Of a stretch of DNA of 64,000 nt, positions 54,114 through 63,300 are shown piece after piece; position 1 is the first letter of the stretch, and each line of letters begins with the position of its first letter. Location: NCBI RefSeq assembly GCF_965229915.1, contig NZ_CBDDJZ010000001.1, positions 4,092,001 to 4,156,000 on the forward strand, in the 5' to 3' direction. Under the pieces are notes generated by a model, which was given only the letters and a program-made list of their open reading frames with translations, was not told where the DNA came from and did not search any database. The position numbers and the translations under genes were made by a program. Origin of the DNA: Marinoscillum sp965229915. GTDB lineage: Bacteria; Bacteroidota; Bacteroidia; Cytophagales; Cyclobacteriaceae.

Positions 54114-57100
54114 ATGATGAAACACATAATCGTTATACTTATAGTTCTTTTTCACATAGTAGTTGCAAGGGCTCAATCGAGTACGAAAAACTATGTAAAG
54201 GAGATCACAGCTCGTACTGAACAGACTGGTTCAATTGACTTCAGGAGTGAGGAACTTACTAAGGTTAAAGTGAGCTATTTCGATGGTTTCGGGAGACTAG
54301 ATCAAACTGTGATGCGAGAAGCATCCCCAGGCAAAAAGGATATTGTTTCCGTATTAAAGTATGATCAATTTGGTCGTATGTATAGAGTTTATTTACCCTA
54401 TGAGTCCGCGGGTATTTCAGGAGCTTATCGAAATAGTTGGTCTTCGGAATTATCTTCTTTCTATGGTGGCTTTATGCCTGATGATGACGAATACTATTAT
54501 TCAGAGACATCTCTTGAATCCTCTCCGCTGAGTCGAGTAACTAAGGAGATGGCCCCTGGTGCAAGCTGGGTTGGGAGTTCCAGAGGGGTTTCAATTTCCT
54601 ATGAAACGAATGAATCTTCCGAAGTTTTGCTTTTCCACGTTGATAATGATGGCTTTGTAAGTACTCTGGGAGATGGTTACTACGATGCAGGAGAGTTATA
54701 TAAGGTTATTACCACTGATGAAGATCAAAAAAGTATGGTTGAGTTTTCTGATAAAAAAGGGCAAGTAGTATGTAAAAGAACTTATCCTGATGCCAGTAGC
54801 CAAGCTAGTACTTATTATCTGTACGACGACTTTGGCCTCCTTAGATATGTGATCCAACCTCAGGGGATATCTGAAATGGGTACCGATTGGACAGAGATGA
54901 ACAATATAAGTTTCAGAGATCAATGGACTTTTCAATACCAGTATGATGACCGTCAACGAATGATCCTTAAAAAAGTCCCCGGGGCTGAGCCGGTATATAT
55001 GGTATATGATCAGCGGGATCGAGTAGTGCTCACACAGGATGGTAATCAAAGAGGAGTGGACGTGAAATATGTTGGTAGCAATGATCACAAAACTAAACAA
55101 TATGAATGGGTAAATTACCATATTGGGAGTGGAGGGTCAGTAACATTGGAAGCTGGCTTCAGTTTCTCAGCGAGTGAACATAGAGAATTTTACATTGGAG
55201 AGAATGCGCAAGCAGTAAATGGTGAATGGACATATACCAAGTATGATGTTCTTAATAGACCAGTCATGACAGGTATTGTATCTTTAAGCGGAAGTAGAGA
55301 GAGTATTCAAGAGGCGATTAATGCAAATTCAAGTCATTCTTTTACTGAATCCTATGAAGGTAATACCGCTGGAGATTTGTATGGCTATGACAATAATGGA
55401 TATCCTTCAGGAGTAGGGTCAACCTCAGTACTCACCGTCACTTATTATGATGATTACAGATTTGTTTCTGATCTTGGCTGGGGAAGTAATTATATTAGTA
55501 GTGGCCACAATTATCAATTAAAAGGATTAGTTTCTGGTGGTTACACTAGGGTGTTAGGAAGCACAACATTGCTCAAGTCTGTCACTTACTATGATAGTCA
55601 ATTGCGGCCAGAAAAAAGTATAACCCAAAGCTTATTAGGTAGAGAGATTATAGAAACTACATATAGGAATAAAGTAAGTCCGTTAGTTAGTAGTACTCTA
55701 AGAACTCATAAAAAAACTGGGTCAAGTGATTTAACTATCTCTGAAGTATTTACCTACGATCATATGGACCGATTGATCACTACGACGCACCAGATAGGAT
55801 CTGGTCCTGTGGTGACCATACAAAGTAATAGCTACAATGAACTCGGTGAACTGAAGGAAAAAAACATTGGTAACAATGTTCAGAGCATTGATTTTGCTTA
55901 TAACATTCGAGGATGGCTTGCTAATATCAATGGACCTTCAACATTGCCAGAAATCGATGTAAATCCTGATAAGTATTCTATGGAATTACTGTACCAGGAT
56001 GCTCCAAGTGGTTATAAACAGTACAATGGTAATATCGGTCAGGTGAAGTGGAAATCCAGTGGAGGTGATCAGCTAAATTATAAATACACTTATGACAATC
56101 TTAATAGATTATCAAATGCTTATTATGAAAATGAAGATGATGCGTCAACGGATTTTCAGGCAGAGGCTGGTCCTTTCACTTACGATTTTAATGGGAATAT
56201 AAGCTCCTTAAGCAGACATGGGCAACGACACTGGATAGATCTGGGTGGCGGAGCTGGGTTCAATACAACTATAATAGACCAGCTGACCTACCAATATGAA
56301 GGGAATCAGTTATTATCTGTTAGTGAGGCTTATGAGGATAACAATGTCTACGGATTTGATGATGGCAACACCTCTGGAGATGATTATGCCTATGATGCTA
56401 ATGGAAATATGATCATAGATCTGAACAAAACCATCAGCAATATTTCCTATAACCACTTAAACTTGCCAGAAGCAGTATCCACTCCGGATGGCACGATCCA
56501 TTATACCTATGACGCAGCTGGGACTAAGCTGCGCAAGTACTATGACAAGAATAGTGGTGCTGATGAGACAACTGATTATCTGGGAGGCATCCATTACAAG
56601 GATGGCACGTTGGATTTTATTCAGCATGCCGAGGGAAGAGCCAGGAAGAGTGGAAGCAGTTTCGCTTATGAGTATAACCTGACGGACCATTTAGGGAACG
56701 TTCGAGTGACCGTAAATAGCTCGGGCACAGTGATCCAAAGGGATGATTACTATCCTTTCGGTTTGACCTTCAATAGCTATACGAGCGGTACTGAGAATTT
56801 GTATAAGTATGCAGGAAACGAGGACCAAAAAGAGTGGTCGGTCTACGATTTTAATGCAAGAATGTATGATCCAGCACTAGGAAGGTTCAATTCAACTGAT
56901 CCAATGTCTGATCAAAGGGATTGGTTAACTCCTTACAACTATGTTCAGAATAACCCTATGATGCGAGTTGATCCAAGCGGGATGCTTGACTGGATTCCAG
57001 AAGTAAATGAGGATGGATCAACCCAATATGTAGCTGAAGAAGGAGATAATATTGCAACATTTGCAGAACAGTATGGTCTATCAGTTGAGGAAGCACGTGA

Positions 57101-57677
57101 AGTCTTTTCTAAAGATGGGTATAAAACGGAGGCTTTGAGTAATGAAGGTAAAGATTTAAAAACAGGTGATGCTATTTCTGGAGAAAGTGTTGCTGAAGTA
57201 ACAGGAAGTGAAGTTCTCAAAATGGATTGGCAGTCGGGTGTGGCGACAGACTCTAGAAGGATAGATCAGGTACTTTTTGCAATGGAATATTCAAAAGAAT
57301 CAGGTTCCTTTTATACTTCTGATTTCTTCCAGAATGTACCGTATTTTCATGATGGACAAACCAATTCCTTTAGTAATGCTGCTGTATTAAATGGCACCAC
57401 CTCTAAGTTAGATGGAAGTAATCAGCCCATTTCCATGACCTTTAATCATAGAACTAAATTGCCTATTAGAACCTACTCCAATGGACGTCAACAACAATAT
57501 TTAGATACTTTTACTGGGACGTACTACTTTAATTTTGTAAACGCCAACGGAGCATCTCGTCCCATTCCTCAGGCGACAGTAAGGATCAAAGGTCAAAGTA
57601 ATATGAAGGCATTTACTAGGCGGTTGGGATTTGAGTATCAGGGTTACACAAATACATGGTCTCCACTTAAAAAATAG
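54114..57677 (+). CDS. Rhs-family protein, B half with core, LysM-like segment and variable tail
   Basis: A 1187-residue protein with a signal peptide (MMKHIIVILIVLFHIVVARA; the next codon ATG is an equal start). The DUF6443-like opening is 'YFDGFGRLDQTVMREASPG', followed by many YD repeats and an 'VTLEAGFSFSASE' turn. The core is at about 858-957 ('DHLGNVRVTVNSSG', 'YYPFGLTFNS', 'DPALGRFNSTDP', 'MRVDPSGM'). The tail begins with a LysM-like segment ('VAEEGDNIATFAEQYGLSVE', about 973-1000) and ends in an unknown domain ('SMTFNHRTKLPIRTYSNG', 'VRIKGQSNMKAFTRRLGF'). LysM binds peptidoglycan, which fits a cell-wall or periplasmic target. The next gene, a lipoprotein, is the immunity candidate. 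Confidence 0.87.
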   Translation: MMKHIIVILIVLFHIVVARAQSSTKNYVKEITARTEQTGSIDFRSEELTKVKVSYFDGFGRLDQTVMREASPGKKDIVSVLKYDQFGRMYRVYLPYESAGISGAYRNSWSSELSSFYGGFMPDDDEYYYSETSLESSPLSRVTKEMAPGASWVGSSRGVSISYETNESSEVLLFHVDNDGFVSTLGDGYYDAGELYKVITTDEDQKSMVEFSDKKGQVVCKRTYPDASSQASTYYLYDDFGLLRYVIQPQGISEMGTDWTEMNNISFRDQWTFQYQYDDRQRMILKKVPGAEPVYMVYDQRDRVVLTQDGNQRGVDVKYVGSNDHKTKQYEWVNYHIGSGGSVTLEAGFSFSASEHREFYIGENAQAVNGEWTYTKYDVLNRPVMTGIVSLSGSRESIQEAINANSSHSFTESYEGNTAGDLYGYDNNGYPSGVGSTSVLTVTYYDDYRFVSDLGWGSNYISSGHNYQLKGLVSGGYTRVLGSTTLLKSVTYYDSQLRPEKSITQSLLGREIIETTYRNKVSPLVSSTLRTHKKTGSSDLTISEVFTYDHMDRLITTTHQIGSGPVVTIQSNSYNELGELKEKNIGNNVQSIDFAYNIRGWLANINGPSTLPEIDVNPDKYSMELLYQDAPSGYKQYNGNIGQVKWKSSGGDQLNYKYTYDNLNRLSNAYYENEDDASTDFQAEAGPFTYDFNGNISSLSRHGQRHWIDLGGGAGFNTTIIDQLTYQYEGNQLLSVSEAYEDNNVYGFDDGNTSGDDYAYDANGNMIIDLNKTISNISYNHLNLPEAVSTPDGTIHYTYDAAGTKLRKYYDKNSGADETTDYLGGIHYKDGTLDFIQHAEGRARKSGSSFAYEYNLTDHLGNVRVTVNSSGTVIQRDDYYPFGLTFNSYTSGTENLYKYAGNEDQKEWSVYDFNARMYDPALGRFNSTDPMSDQRDWLTPYNYVQNNPMMRVDPSGMLDWIPEVNEDGSTQYVAEEGDNIATFAEQYGLSVEEAREVFSKDGYKTEALSNEGKDLKTGDAISGESVAEVTGSEVLKMDWQSGVATDSRRIDQVLFAMEYSKESGSFYTSDFFQNVPYFHDGQTNSFSNAAVLNGTTSKLDGSNQPISMTFNHRTKLPIRTYSNGRQQQYLDTFTGTYYFNFVNANGASRPIPQATVRIKGQSNMKAFTRRLGFEYQGYTNTWSPLKK

Positions 57678-57679
57678 AA

Positions 57680-58066
57680 ATGAAATTTATAGGATTGCTA
57701 ATAGTACTGTTGTTCAGTTGCTCGGAGCAAGAGGGAAATCTTATTGGGAAATGGAAGTATGAGAATCCTCAGGGAGCGTATTCCGAAGTTTGGTTTAATA
57801 AGAATCAAATAGTGTTAGTTGATGAGGAATTTTATTCTGTGACATTGGCTGACTATACCATTAAAAGAGATACGATCTTGATCTACTATGGGGAAGAACT
57901 TCAGAATAAATTGATCTATTCGATGAAGTCTGATAACGAGTTTGTAATTGGGCAGAATCAAGACATTTCAGTTACTCGGTTTGATTCAGAGATTTCTGAG
58001 AAGCTTGATTATTCAGATTCTACCATTTTAAGAATCCGACAGGAATTCGCGGATCGAGTTCAATAA
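57680..58066 (+). CDS. Candidate immunity lipoprotein of the second split Rhs locus
   Basis: A 128-residue protein starting 2 bp after the toxin stop. The leader MKFIGLLIVLLFSC has a lipobox with Cys14, so the mature protein is lipid-anchored and faces the periplasm or the surface. The body is small and beta-rich ('NLIGKWKYENPQGAYSEVWF', 'DTILIYYGEELQNKLIYSM'), similar in plan to lipocalin-like META or DUF folds. The location matches a toxin that acts in the periplasm. No family name can be given from the sequence. Confidence 0.65.
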   Translation: MKFIGLLIVLLFSCSEQEGNLIGKWKYENPQGAYSEVWFNKNQIVLVDEEFYSVTLADYTIKRDTILIYYGEELQNKLIYSMKSDNEFVIGQNQDISVTRFDSEISEKLDYSDSTILRIRQEFADRVQ

Positions 58067-58089
58067 GGTTTAAAAAGTTAATTAGTTGA

Positions 58090-58118
58090 AAGCCCTTGCT
58101 GCAATGTGAGGGTTTTTT
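58090..58118 (+). terminator. Hairpin terminator after second Rhs locus
   Basis: AAGCCCT (58090-58096) can pair with AGGGTTT (58109-58115), one G-U pair included, and the right arm runs into seven T. It stands between the immunity gene and the convergent regulator, at the same place as the hairpin in the first locus. Confidence 0.55.
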
Positions 58119-58480
58119 TAATGTGCCAGTTGCTGTTGAAAGAAATCCTTCATCTTCTTTTTGGTAAGCAGTGAATCGATCATTTTAAAGACCATGCTTT
58201 TATCATCCGGGTCCAGCTCCTGGATCAGGCGGAGTTGTTCGGAAGTGGCTTTATCTTCAATCCTCACTTCTTCAGGGACATCAGATCCCAGATGTACAAT
58301 ATCATCAATAGACAGATTAAAGTAAGCAGCAATTTTATCCAGTGCTGTAATAGAAATCTCCCGTTGACCGCTCTCAATCTTGCTGTAATTAGAACGGTGC
58401 ATCCCGATCAGATCCGCAATCTCTTGCTGTCTGATGCTACGTTGTTCCCTGATCCGTTTAATATTTTCCCCTACGCTCAT
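58118..58480 (-). CDS. XRE-family transcriptional regulator
   Basis: A 120-residue protein from the ATG at 58480; the longer frame to 58531 adds an unlikely leader. The HTH_3 domain is complete ('IKRIREQRSIRQQEIADLIG', 'MHRSNYSKIESGQREISITA', 'LDKIAAYFNLSIDDIV'), followed by a charged helical tail ('QLRLIQELDPDDKSMVFKMI'). It faces the Rhs operon tail to tail, as does the damaged relative at 19608. A 7-bp inverted repeat (58578-58600) about 100 bp upstream of its start is a candidate operator. It may control its own gene and the divergent structured transcript, or the Rhs genes; this is inferred from position. Confidence 0.85.
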   Translation of the reverse strand: MSVGENIKRIREQRSIRQQEIADLIGMHRSNYSKIESGQREISITALDKIAAYFNLSIDDIVHLGSDVPEEVRIEDKATSEQLRLIQELDPDDKSMVFKMIDSLLTKKKMKDFFQQQLAH

Positions 58481-58577
58481 AACCTTGATTAGTAATCGGC
58501 TAAAAGTAGTCAATAAAGCAACATTATTCAATATATGTGAGTTTTAGATAATTATTAGTTGTCAAAAAGGAACTTAA

Positions 58578-58600
58578 TTGATACTATTGTACTGTATCAA
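58578..58600. promoter_or_regulatory. Operator-like inverted repeat
   Basis: TTGATAC and GTATCAA form a perfect 7-bp inverted repeat with a 9-bp spacer (tattgtact). It is upstream of the XRE regulator on one strand and of the structured region on the other, a usual place for an XRE binding site. Confidence 0.5.
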
Positions 58601-58663
58601 ATTGGCACTCAATAAATCAACTAATGAAAAGCAAACTCAACACCACCAACGCAGACCACATGA

Positions 58664-58730
58664 CTTACAAGCATCCACCCCGCCTTTGTTGGTGTTATCA
58701 CCAACAAACATGATATCGTCGGCTTGTAAG
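58664..58730 (+). ncRNA. Candidate structured RNA with nested stems
   Basis: An outer 9-bp stem (CTTACAAGC at 58664-58672 with GCTTGTAAG at 58722-58730) encloses a perfect 10-bp hairpin (TTTGTTGGTG, loop ttat, CACCAACAAA; 58685-58708). A second CACCAAC at 58644-58650 could compete for the same arm, which allows an alternative fold. A terminator follows at 58811. A recombination site or mobile-element end is the alternative reading. Confidence 0.4.
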
Positions 58731-58810
58731 AATGTAGCATAGGTTGCTAGAAGTTTTCCCTTGCTTGCGCGTGCTTGTGGCTGGTGCCTGGTACGTAAAG
58801 AAAAAACGGA

Positions 58811-58847
58811 AAGCCTCTGCGTTGGTAAGCCTGGCAGGGGCTTTTTT
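58811..58847. terminator. Bidirectional rho-independent terminator
   Basis: AAGCCTCTGC (58811-58820) pairs with GCAGGGGCTT (58834-58843), 10 bp with one G-U, followed by a T run to 58847. On the other side aaaaaacgg precedes the stem, so it can also end minus-strand transcripts of the toxin-antitoxin genes, whose toxin stop codon lies at 58846-58848. Confidence 0.75.
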
Positions 58848-59163
58848 ACTCCGGTATCAACTTCAAAAGTTCCTTTAGTTCCTTGTCAGAAATGGTAGCC
58901 TGTTCGGACTTATCAAAAATGGAGAGAAGAAAAATACTTTCCTTTTCTACTTTGAAGCAGGTAATAACTCTGCCACCACCAGATTTACCTTTTCCCTTTG
59001 ACTTGATAGCTAGACGGATTTTGAAACAGTCACTACCAAGCGGTGTTCCCTGGTCGGGTAGCTCCTTTAGTTTTTGGATAAGATCGTGAAGTTCATTTTT
59101 GAGGGAGGGGTATCTTTTGAGTAGCCGTTCGAATACGGTAATGGATTTTACCTCAAAGCTCAT
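58846..59163 (-). CDS. RelE/ParE-superfamily toxin of a type II toxin-antitoxin pair
   Basis: A 105-residue protein with the Bacteroidota RelE-type pattern: 'FERLLKRYPSLKNELHDLIQ', 'GTPLGSDCFKIRLAIKSKGK', 'GGGRVITCFKV' and 'IFLLSIFDKSEQATISDKEL'. Basic residues in 'KSKGKGKSGGGRV' would face ribosome-bound mRNA in RelE-type nucleases. The start overlaps the antitoxin stop by 11 bp, with the antitoxin first, the usual order. Such pairs stabilise mobile or variable regions; here it sits between the second Rhs locus and the second giant Rhs gene. Confidence 0.85.
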   Translation of the reverse strand: MSFEVKSITVFERLLKRYPSLKNELHDLIQKLKELPDQGTPLGSDCFKIRLAIKSKGKGKSGGGRVITCFKVEKESIFLLSIFDKSEQATISDKELKELLKLIPE

Positions 59164-59359
59164 TGAGAAAATCTTCGGCGTTGCGGGCTTGCTTTTTACC
59201 TTCCTGGATAAGTTTCATCTCCTCAGCTGCTTCCCGGATCTCTTCGAGTAAAAGTGCTTTTTCCCCGGTAATCTGTTTAGTCCGCACATAAGGTAAGCTT
59301 TTGAGTACCTCCATTAAATGCAATGCCTTGTTGTCTTTTATGTCAAGTAATACCTTCAT
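59153..59359 (-). CDS. Antitoxin of the RelE-type pair
   Basis: This 68-residue partner protein ('LDIKDNKALHLMEVLKSLPY', 'TGEKALLLEEIREAAEEMKL', 'NAEDFLNEL') is helical and charged, and matches the small antitoxins that precede this toxin family in Bacteroidota. The beta-strand start and the C-terminal helix would bind the toxin; no separate DNA-binding domain is obvious. It is the first gene of the pair and has a candidate -7 box just upstream. Confidence 0.82.
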   Translation of the reverse strand: MKVLLDIKDNKALHLMEVLKSLPYVRTKQITGEKALLLEEIREAAEEMKLIQEGKKQARNAEDFLNEL

Positions 59360-59367
59360 AGTCTGAT

Positions 59368-59375
59368 CAAATTTA
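59368..59375 (-). promoter_or_regulatory. Candidate -7 box of the toxin-antitoxin operon
   Basis: On the minus strand TAAATTTG matches TAnnTTTG and lies 8 bp before the antitoxin start codon. No -33 TTG at the expected distance is seen, so this is a weak call and would imply a very short leader. Confidence 0.35.
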
Positions 59376-59497
59376 GGAAGCGTAAGCTTTTTTTACTGTG
59401 GAGTCTGTGGTATCTAAAGTTATGCTAAAATACATTAATTAACTTGTTTCATCCAAGATTGATGAGTATAAGCTATTTCAATGAGTTATCTTTAATT

Positions 59498-59545
59498 CAT
59501 GAGCCGGAGTTATAAGTTTCACAATCCCGAAGGTATTTACTCCCC
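59498..59545 (+). pseudogene. Fragment like the start of a REP-associated (Y1-type) transposase
   Basis: An ATG opens MSRSYKFHNPEGIY, which matches the typical N-terminus of Bacteroidota Y1/REP-associated transposases, and then loses similarity. None of the downstream HUH or tyrosine motifs are found. It reads as a dead remnant. Confidence 0.4.
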
Positions 59546-59910
59546 GCTACTGCGAGCATTATGCTCGTGGATTAGTTAAAGCGGTTCGTGGAGACTTGAA
59601 GAATAATTCAAAACTCTTTGCCTCGTTTAGTGTATCATGACGTTTACTTCGTGTGGCATTGACCGATAGATCCAACAAGCGAAAAGAAAGTAATCATATA
59701 TAGGAAGCATTAAAGGACTGGTACGAAAGTTGCCCTACCATCTATACCACTCTGGCATCAACCGAAACGATCCCTACTTTCTCATTTCTCTTACTCCAAA
59801 ACAGCAAAGACCGTTAGCTCACCTTACAAATAAGTGCACTTCACTCATTATAGGAGATGAGCAATCCAATCAACTCTATTGGTAAAACCGTCCATATTTC
59901 ATCCAATGGG

Positions 59911-59976
59911 ACCGTATGTGCTGCTCGAAGGAACCGTATGTGTCGGTCGGCAGAACCGTATGTGTGGTATTTCGGG
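59911..59976. repeat. Three 22-bp direct repeats
   Basis: ACCGTATGTG occurs at 59911, 59933 and 59955, exactly 22 bp apart, each followed by 12 variable bases. A weaker fourth unit (accgt) starts at 59887. The period is close to two helical turns, as in iterons. A decayed group II intron end is another reading. Confidence 0.6.
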
Positions 59977-60386
59977 ACTATTTGCTTAAGGTGGGTGGGC
60001 ATCATGCACTGAAATCGAGGTATAAATCGGTCTAAAAAAGGAGTTGAGCAACAAGGGAGACTGAGCAGAAGAAAATAACATGGCCTAAGTTGAATCCTTG
60101 CTATGGACATTCCTTACCTATCTATAATCAAAGAGAAGGACTGACTTCTGCCTCTGTTGGTGTTCACGTAGTTTACTTCTTGCGGATTTCAGTTCATTCC
60201 AGGTTTGTAGGTATCATTTGTCTTTTGTGGGGTATGGTTTGTTCACAATGGTTTCTGATAAGGATTCCGTTAGGTATATTCCAAGCGTACTTTTTACCTA
60301 ACCAACTTAAGACTATTGTTTAGTGAATTGTTTAGATATGGTCTATCTATTTTCATTATTCGAGTCAGTCTAGAATCCATTAAACT

Positions 60387-63300
60387 ATGAAGAGCAGATT
60401 ATTAACCGTTCTAGTTTTTCTACAAATTTCTCTAGCGCAAGCTCAAATAGATCAAGTATTCCATACAGCTTATAAATCGAACAGTCCAGATAATGGTGGT
60501 TCTGATCCGATTGGAAGCGTACAAGATTATGTCAATTTGTACACTGGAGATTTAAATATGCCATTAAATGTGCTTACCCTGAATACTGAAATAGGTTTAC
60601 CAATAAGTGTAAGTTTTACTTATAATTCCAATGTAGACTTAAGTGTTCTTAAATGGAATAAAGAGCAGGATGATGGCGTTTTAGGCCATGCTTGGTCATT
60701 TGACTATCCGAAAATAACTGTTGATGATCGATCTACAGGTACAAGAATTGACGATATATTCTATCTTGTTGATGGTGGTTCTAATGAATTGATATGTATC
60801 GATAAGGGAATTTCTTATCAGGTTGATGGTATTCCTACTAGTTTCCAGGCCAAAGCTTTTAAAACGAAGAATTTTAGTCCATATACTTTTTATTACATTG
60901 AAGATCTTGAAAGATGGGAGGTTTGGAGAGAAGGTAAAAAGTATATTTTTGGTGGGAAAACAGAATTTCCAACTGCAGTTCAATGGGGTGCTCATTGGGG
61001 CAACTGGATTGGAAGTAGCAATAACTCGACTGACATTGAAGAGATTGGAATTGTCTGGAACCTGGCTAAAATAGAAAATCAGGCTGGATTATGGCTTGAG
61101 TACAGCTATTTGAACAGGGAAGCGCAAATTACGACTTCTGGCTCTGAGACCAATACAGTTTCATCCTTATTGACAAAAATCGAGGCAAGCTCCGGCGAAT
61201 ATGTTGATTTATTGTATGAGTCTAAATCATCAAGTTGGGAATATTATGATCCTAATAGCCAAGCATCATATCAAGATCGTTTTACATCCGATTATTTATC
61301 AAGTATAGCAGCTTATGGCAAAAATGGGAATTTGAGACAGAAGGTGAACTTAGGATATTCAACTTACACTGGTCAATATGCTAAAAGACTTTTAGCAACA
61401 GTAACAAATGAAAATCAACATGGTCATGAATCACAACCATTGAAATTTGATTATTATTCATCTTCCGCTCGAATTAGTACTATAACAAGTCCTGATGGTG
61501 CGGTCAGGACAGTAACATATGGGAATACTACAATGGATCATTTAGTGCAGAGCTTTACAAGGCCATCAGGCTACGATCAACAAAAGGTTTGGAGCCTTGA
61601 AAATTATACCGTTGTTGCATATCGGAATGCTGTGAATATGAGCACTAAATTTTTTGTATACTGGTGGGATGGTCAATGGAAAAACCAAGAGCTTTTTGAT
61701 ATTGATGTGTATCATCAAAAAGTAACTGAGGAATCATACGGAATGATTGAATTGGATGATTTAGATATTAAATTTGAACAAGATCACTTTGCGTTCACTC
61801 ATCACAAGTATGGTTCAAATAATTATTGGTTCGCACGGGCTTTTTTAGAAGCTAATGGAACGTGGCAAACACACATTGAGAACAACTATGCAGCCGATCT
61901 TCCGCAAGTGGTGACTGGTTTGAATTTTGCAGGAATTGTTCGTCGACTAGCATCTACAACGGCACGAATGTACACACGGGGGTTTGATTCAAACTGGACA
62001 CTTTCTAGTATCAATATGTCAATTATTACTGGTAATCGTTCTGCTACAGGAATGAATAATTACTTCTTTGTTCATGCAAATAATGGTTCTGATATTGATC
62101 AGGTACAACTTTTTTATTTGGATGAAGAAAGAGTGTGGAATACAGACGGCTCTAAAGACATACCTTATACCGTTTCAGATGATTATTCTACCTTGTACGC
62201 TAGTCAGTCATTCATTTATTTGGTTATTTCTGATGATAGTTTTCAAGATCACGGTTTAAAAATTATCTCGTGGGATGAAGGGTTTAATTTGCCTATAAAT
62301 TCATTAGGAAACTTGACTATTAGTAAATCAATTGGCGGGTATATTCAAGATGTCAAACTTTATGGTAATAAGTTGTTCTATTTACGCTATTATGACCCTG
62401 AATATAATCTGCAGTTTAAAGTTGGTAGGTTCAATGGAACGTCATGGATTGTAGAAGACAGAATAGTTAACTCATTTGGGGATGATGTTTATTATGCTGC
62501 CAATGGCTATTATGCTACTTACAGCCCTATATCCGAGTCCTGGACGTCAACAATAACCGACCCGCAAAACAATCCAAATCGTTTTGCAGGCATGTTACAG
62601 AATTCAATGTTTAGGCACTATACAATTGGATTGGACGATCACAACATGGTCTATTATTACCGTCAAAACGATGGCACTTATAGTACCTCAGGTTTGAACG
62701 GACCATCAGGAGATAGTTTTGATAATTATGCAGATGGCGGTTACCTATCAGGTCATACGAATTATTTTGTGAATGATGGAAAAATTACTTTTAAACAGAG
62801 CGGAACCTTTTACCAACAAGCAGTTGTACAGACTGATGCTGCATGGGCAGATCATGATGTAGAAGAATCCTATTATGGGCCTAATTCTTTTGTGACACAT
62901 TCTGGCACGGCGGGAGATGACCTTGTATTCAATAAACTGATTAAAGGTTATTATGGTAAGCCAAGTGCTGGTTCAATGGTGGTTAAACCTGTAAGCGAGG
63001 TGTCCTTCAACGATGGTTTTAATACGGTAACGACTCAATTTACGTATGATGAAACTAATAAGCGTTATGATGAATATGGCCGGGCTGCGTTTGATCAAGT
63101 AACCGTGACGCATGGCTCAGGGAATGGATATACAGTTCATAAGTTTTTTAACGGAAACGTATCTTCTGGAGCTGGTTTTGGTAATGAGAGTACTTATTAT
63201 TCCTTCTTAAAAGGACTTAAATATGAGACTTTGGCATATGATGATAACGACGTTGAAGTTTCTCGCAGCCAAACAGGCTATGAAGTGGTGGACTCCTACG

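Larger units (their letters stand above)
58481..58845. other. Non-coding stretch with operator-like repeat and nested hairpins
   Basis: No convincing gene is present; the longest plus frame from the ATG at 58624 has 29 codons. The stretch contains an inverted repeat (58578-58600), a nested stem-loop (58664-58730) and a strong terminator (58811-58847). Together these could mark a small RNA transcribed on the plus strand, divergent from the XRE gene. Confidence 0.5.
59360..60386. other. One-kilobase decayed intergenic region
   Basis: I find no intact gene. It contains a short transposase-like fragment (59498-59545), three 22-bp repeats (59911-59976) and many stops in all frames. GC content varies along it. 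It most likely holds remnants of a mobile element; the end just before 60387 must contain the promoter of the second giant Rhs gene, which I cannot pinpoint. Confidence 0.5.

Noticed and set aside
54696..55121. 141-codon open frame on the minus strand
   Set aside because: It lies opposite the Rhs B gene, whose protein reads through with clear YD repeats; the antisense protein has no domain and unlikely composition.
59841..60110. 89-codon minus-strand frame across the 22-bp repeats
   Set aside because: It is created by the repeats and has no domain; the repeat period (22) is not a multiple of three, which argues against coding.
60090..60323. 77-codon plus-strand frame before the second giant Rhs gene
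   Set aside because: Hydrophobic by composition only, surrounded by decayed sequence, with no family resemblance.
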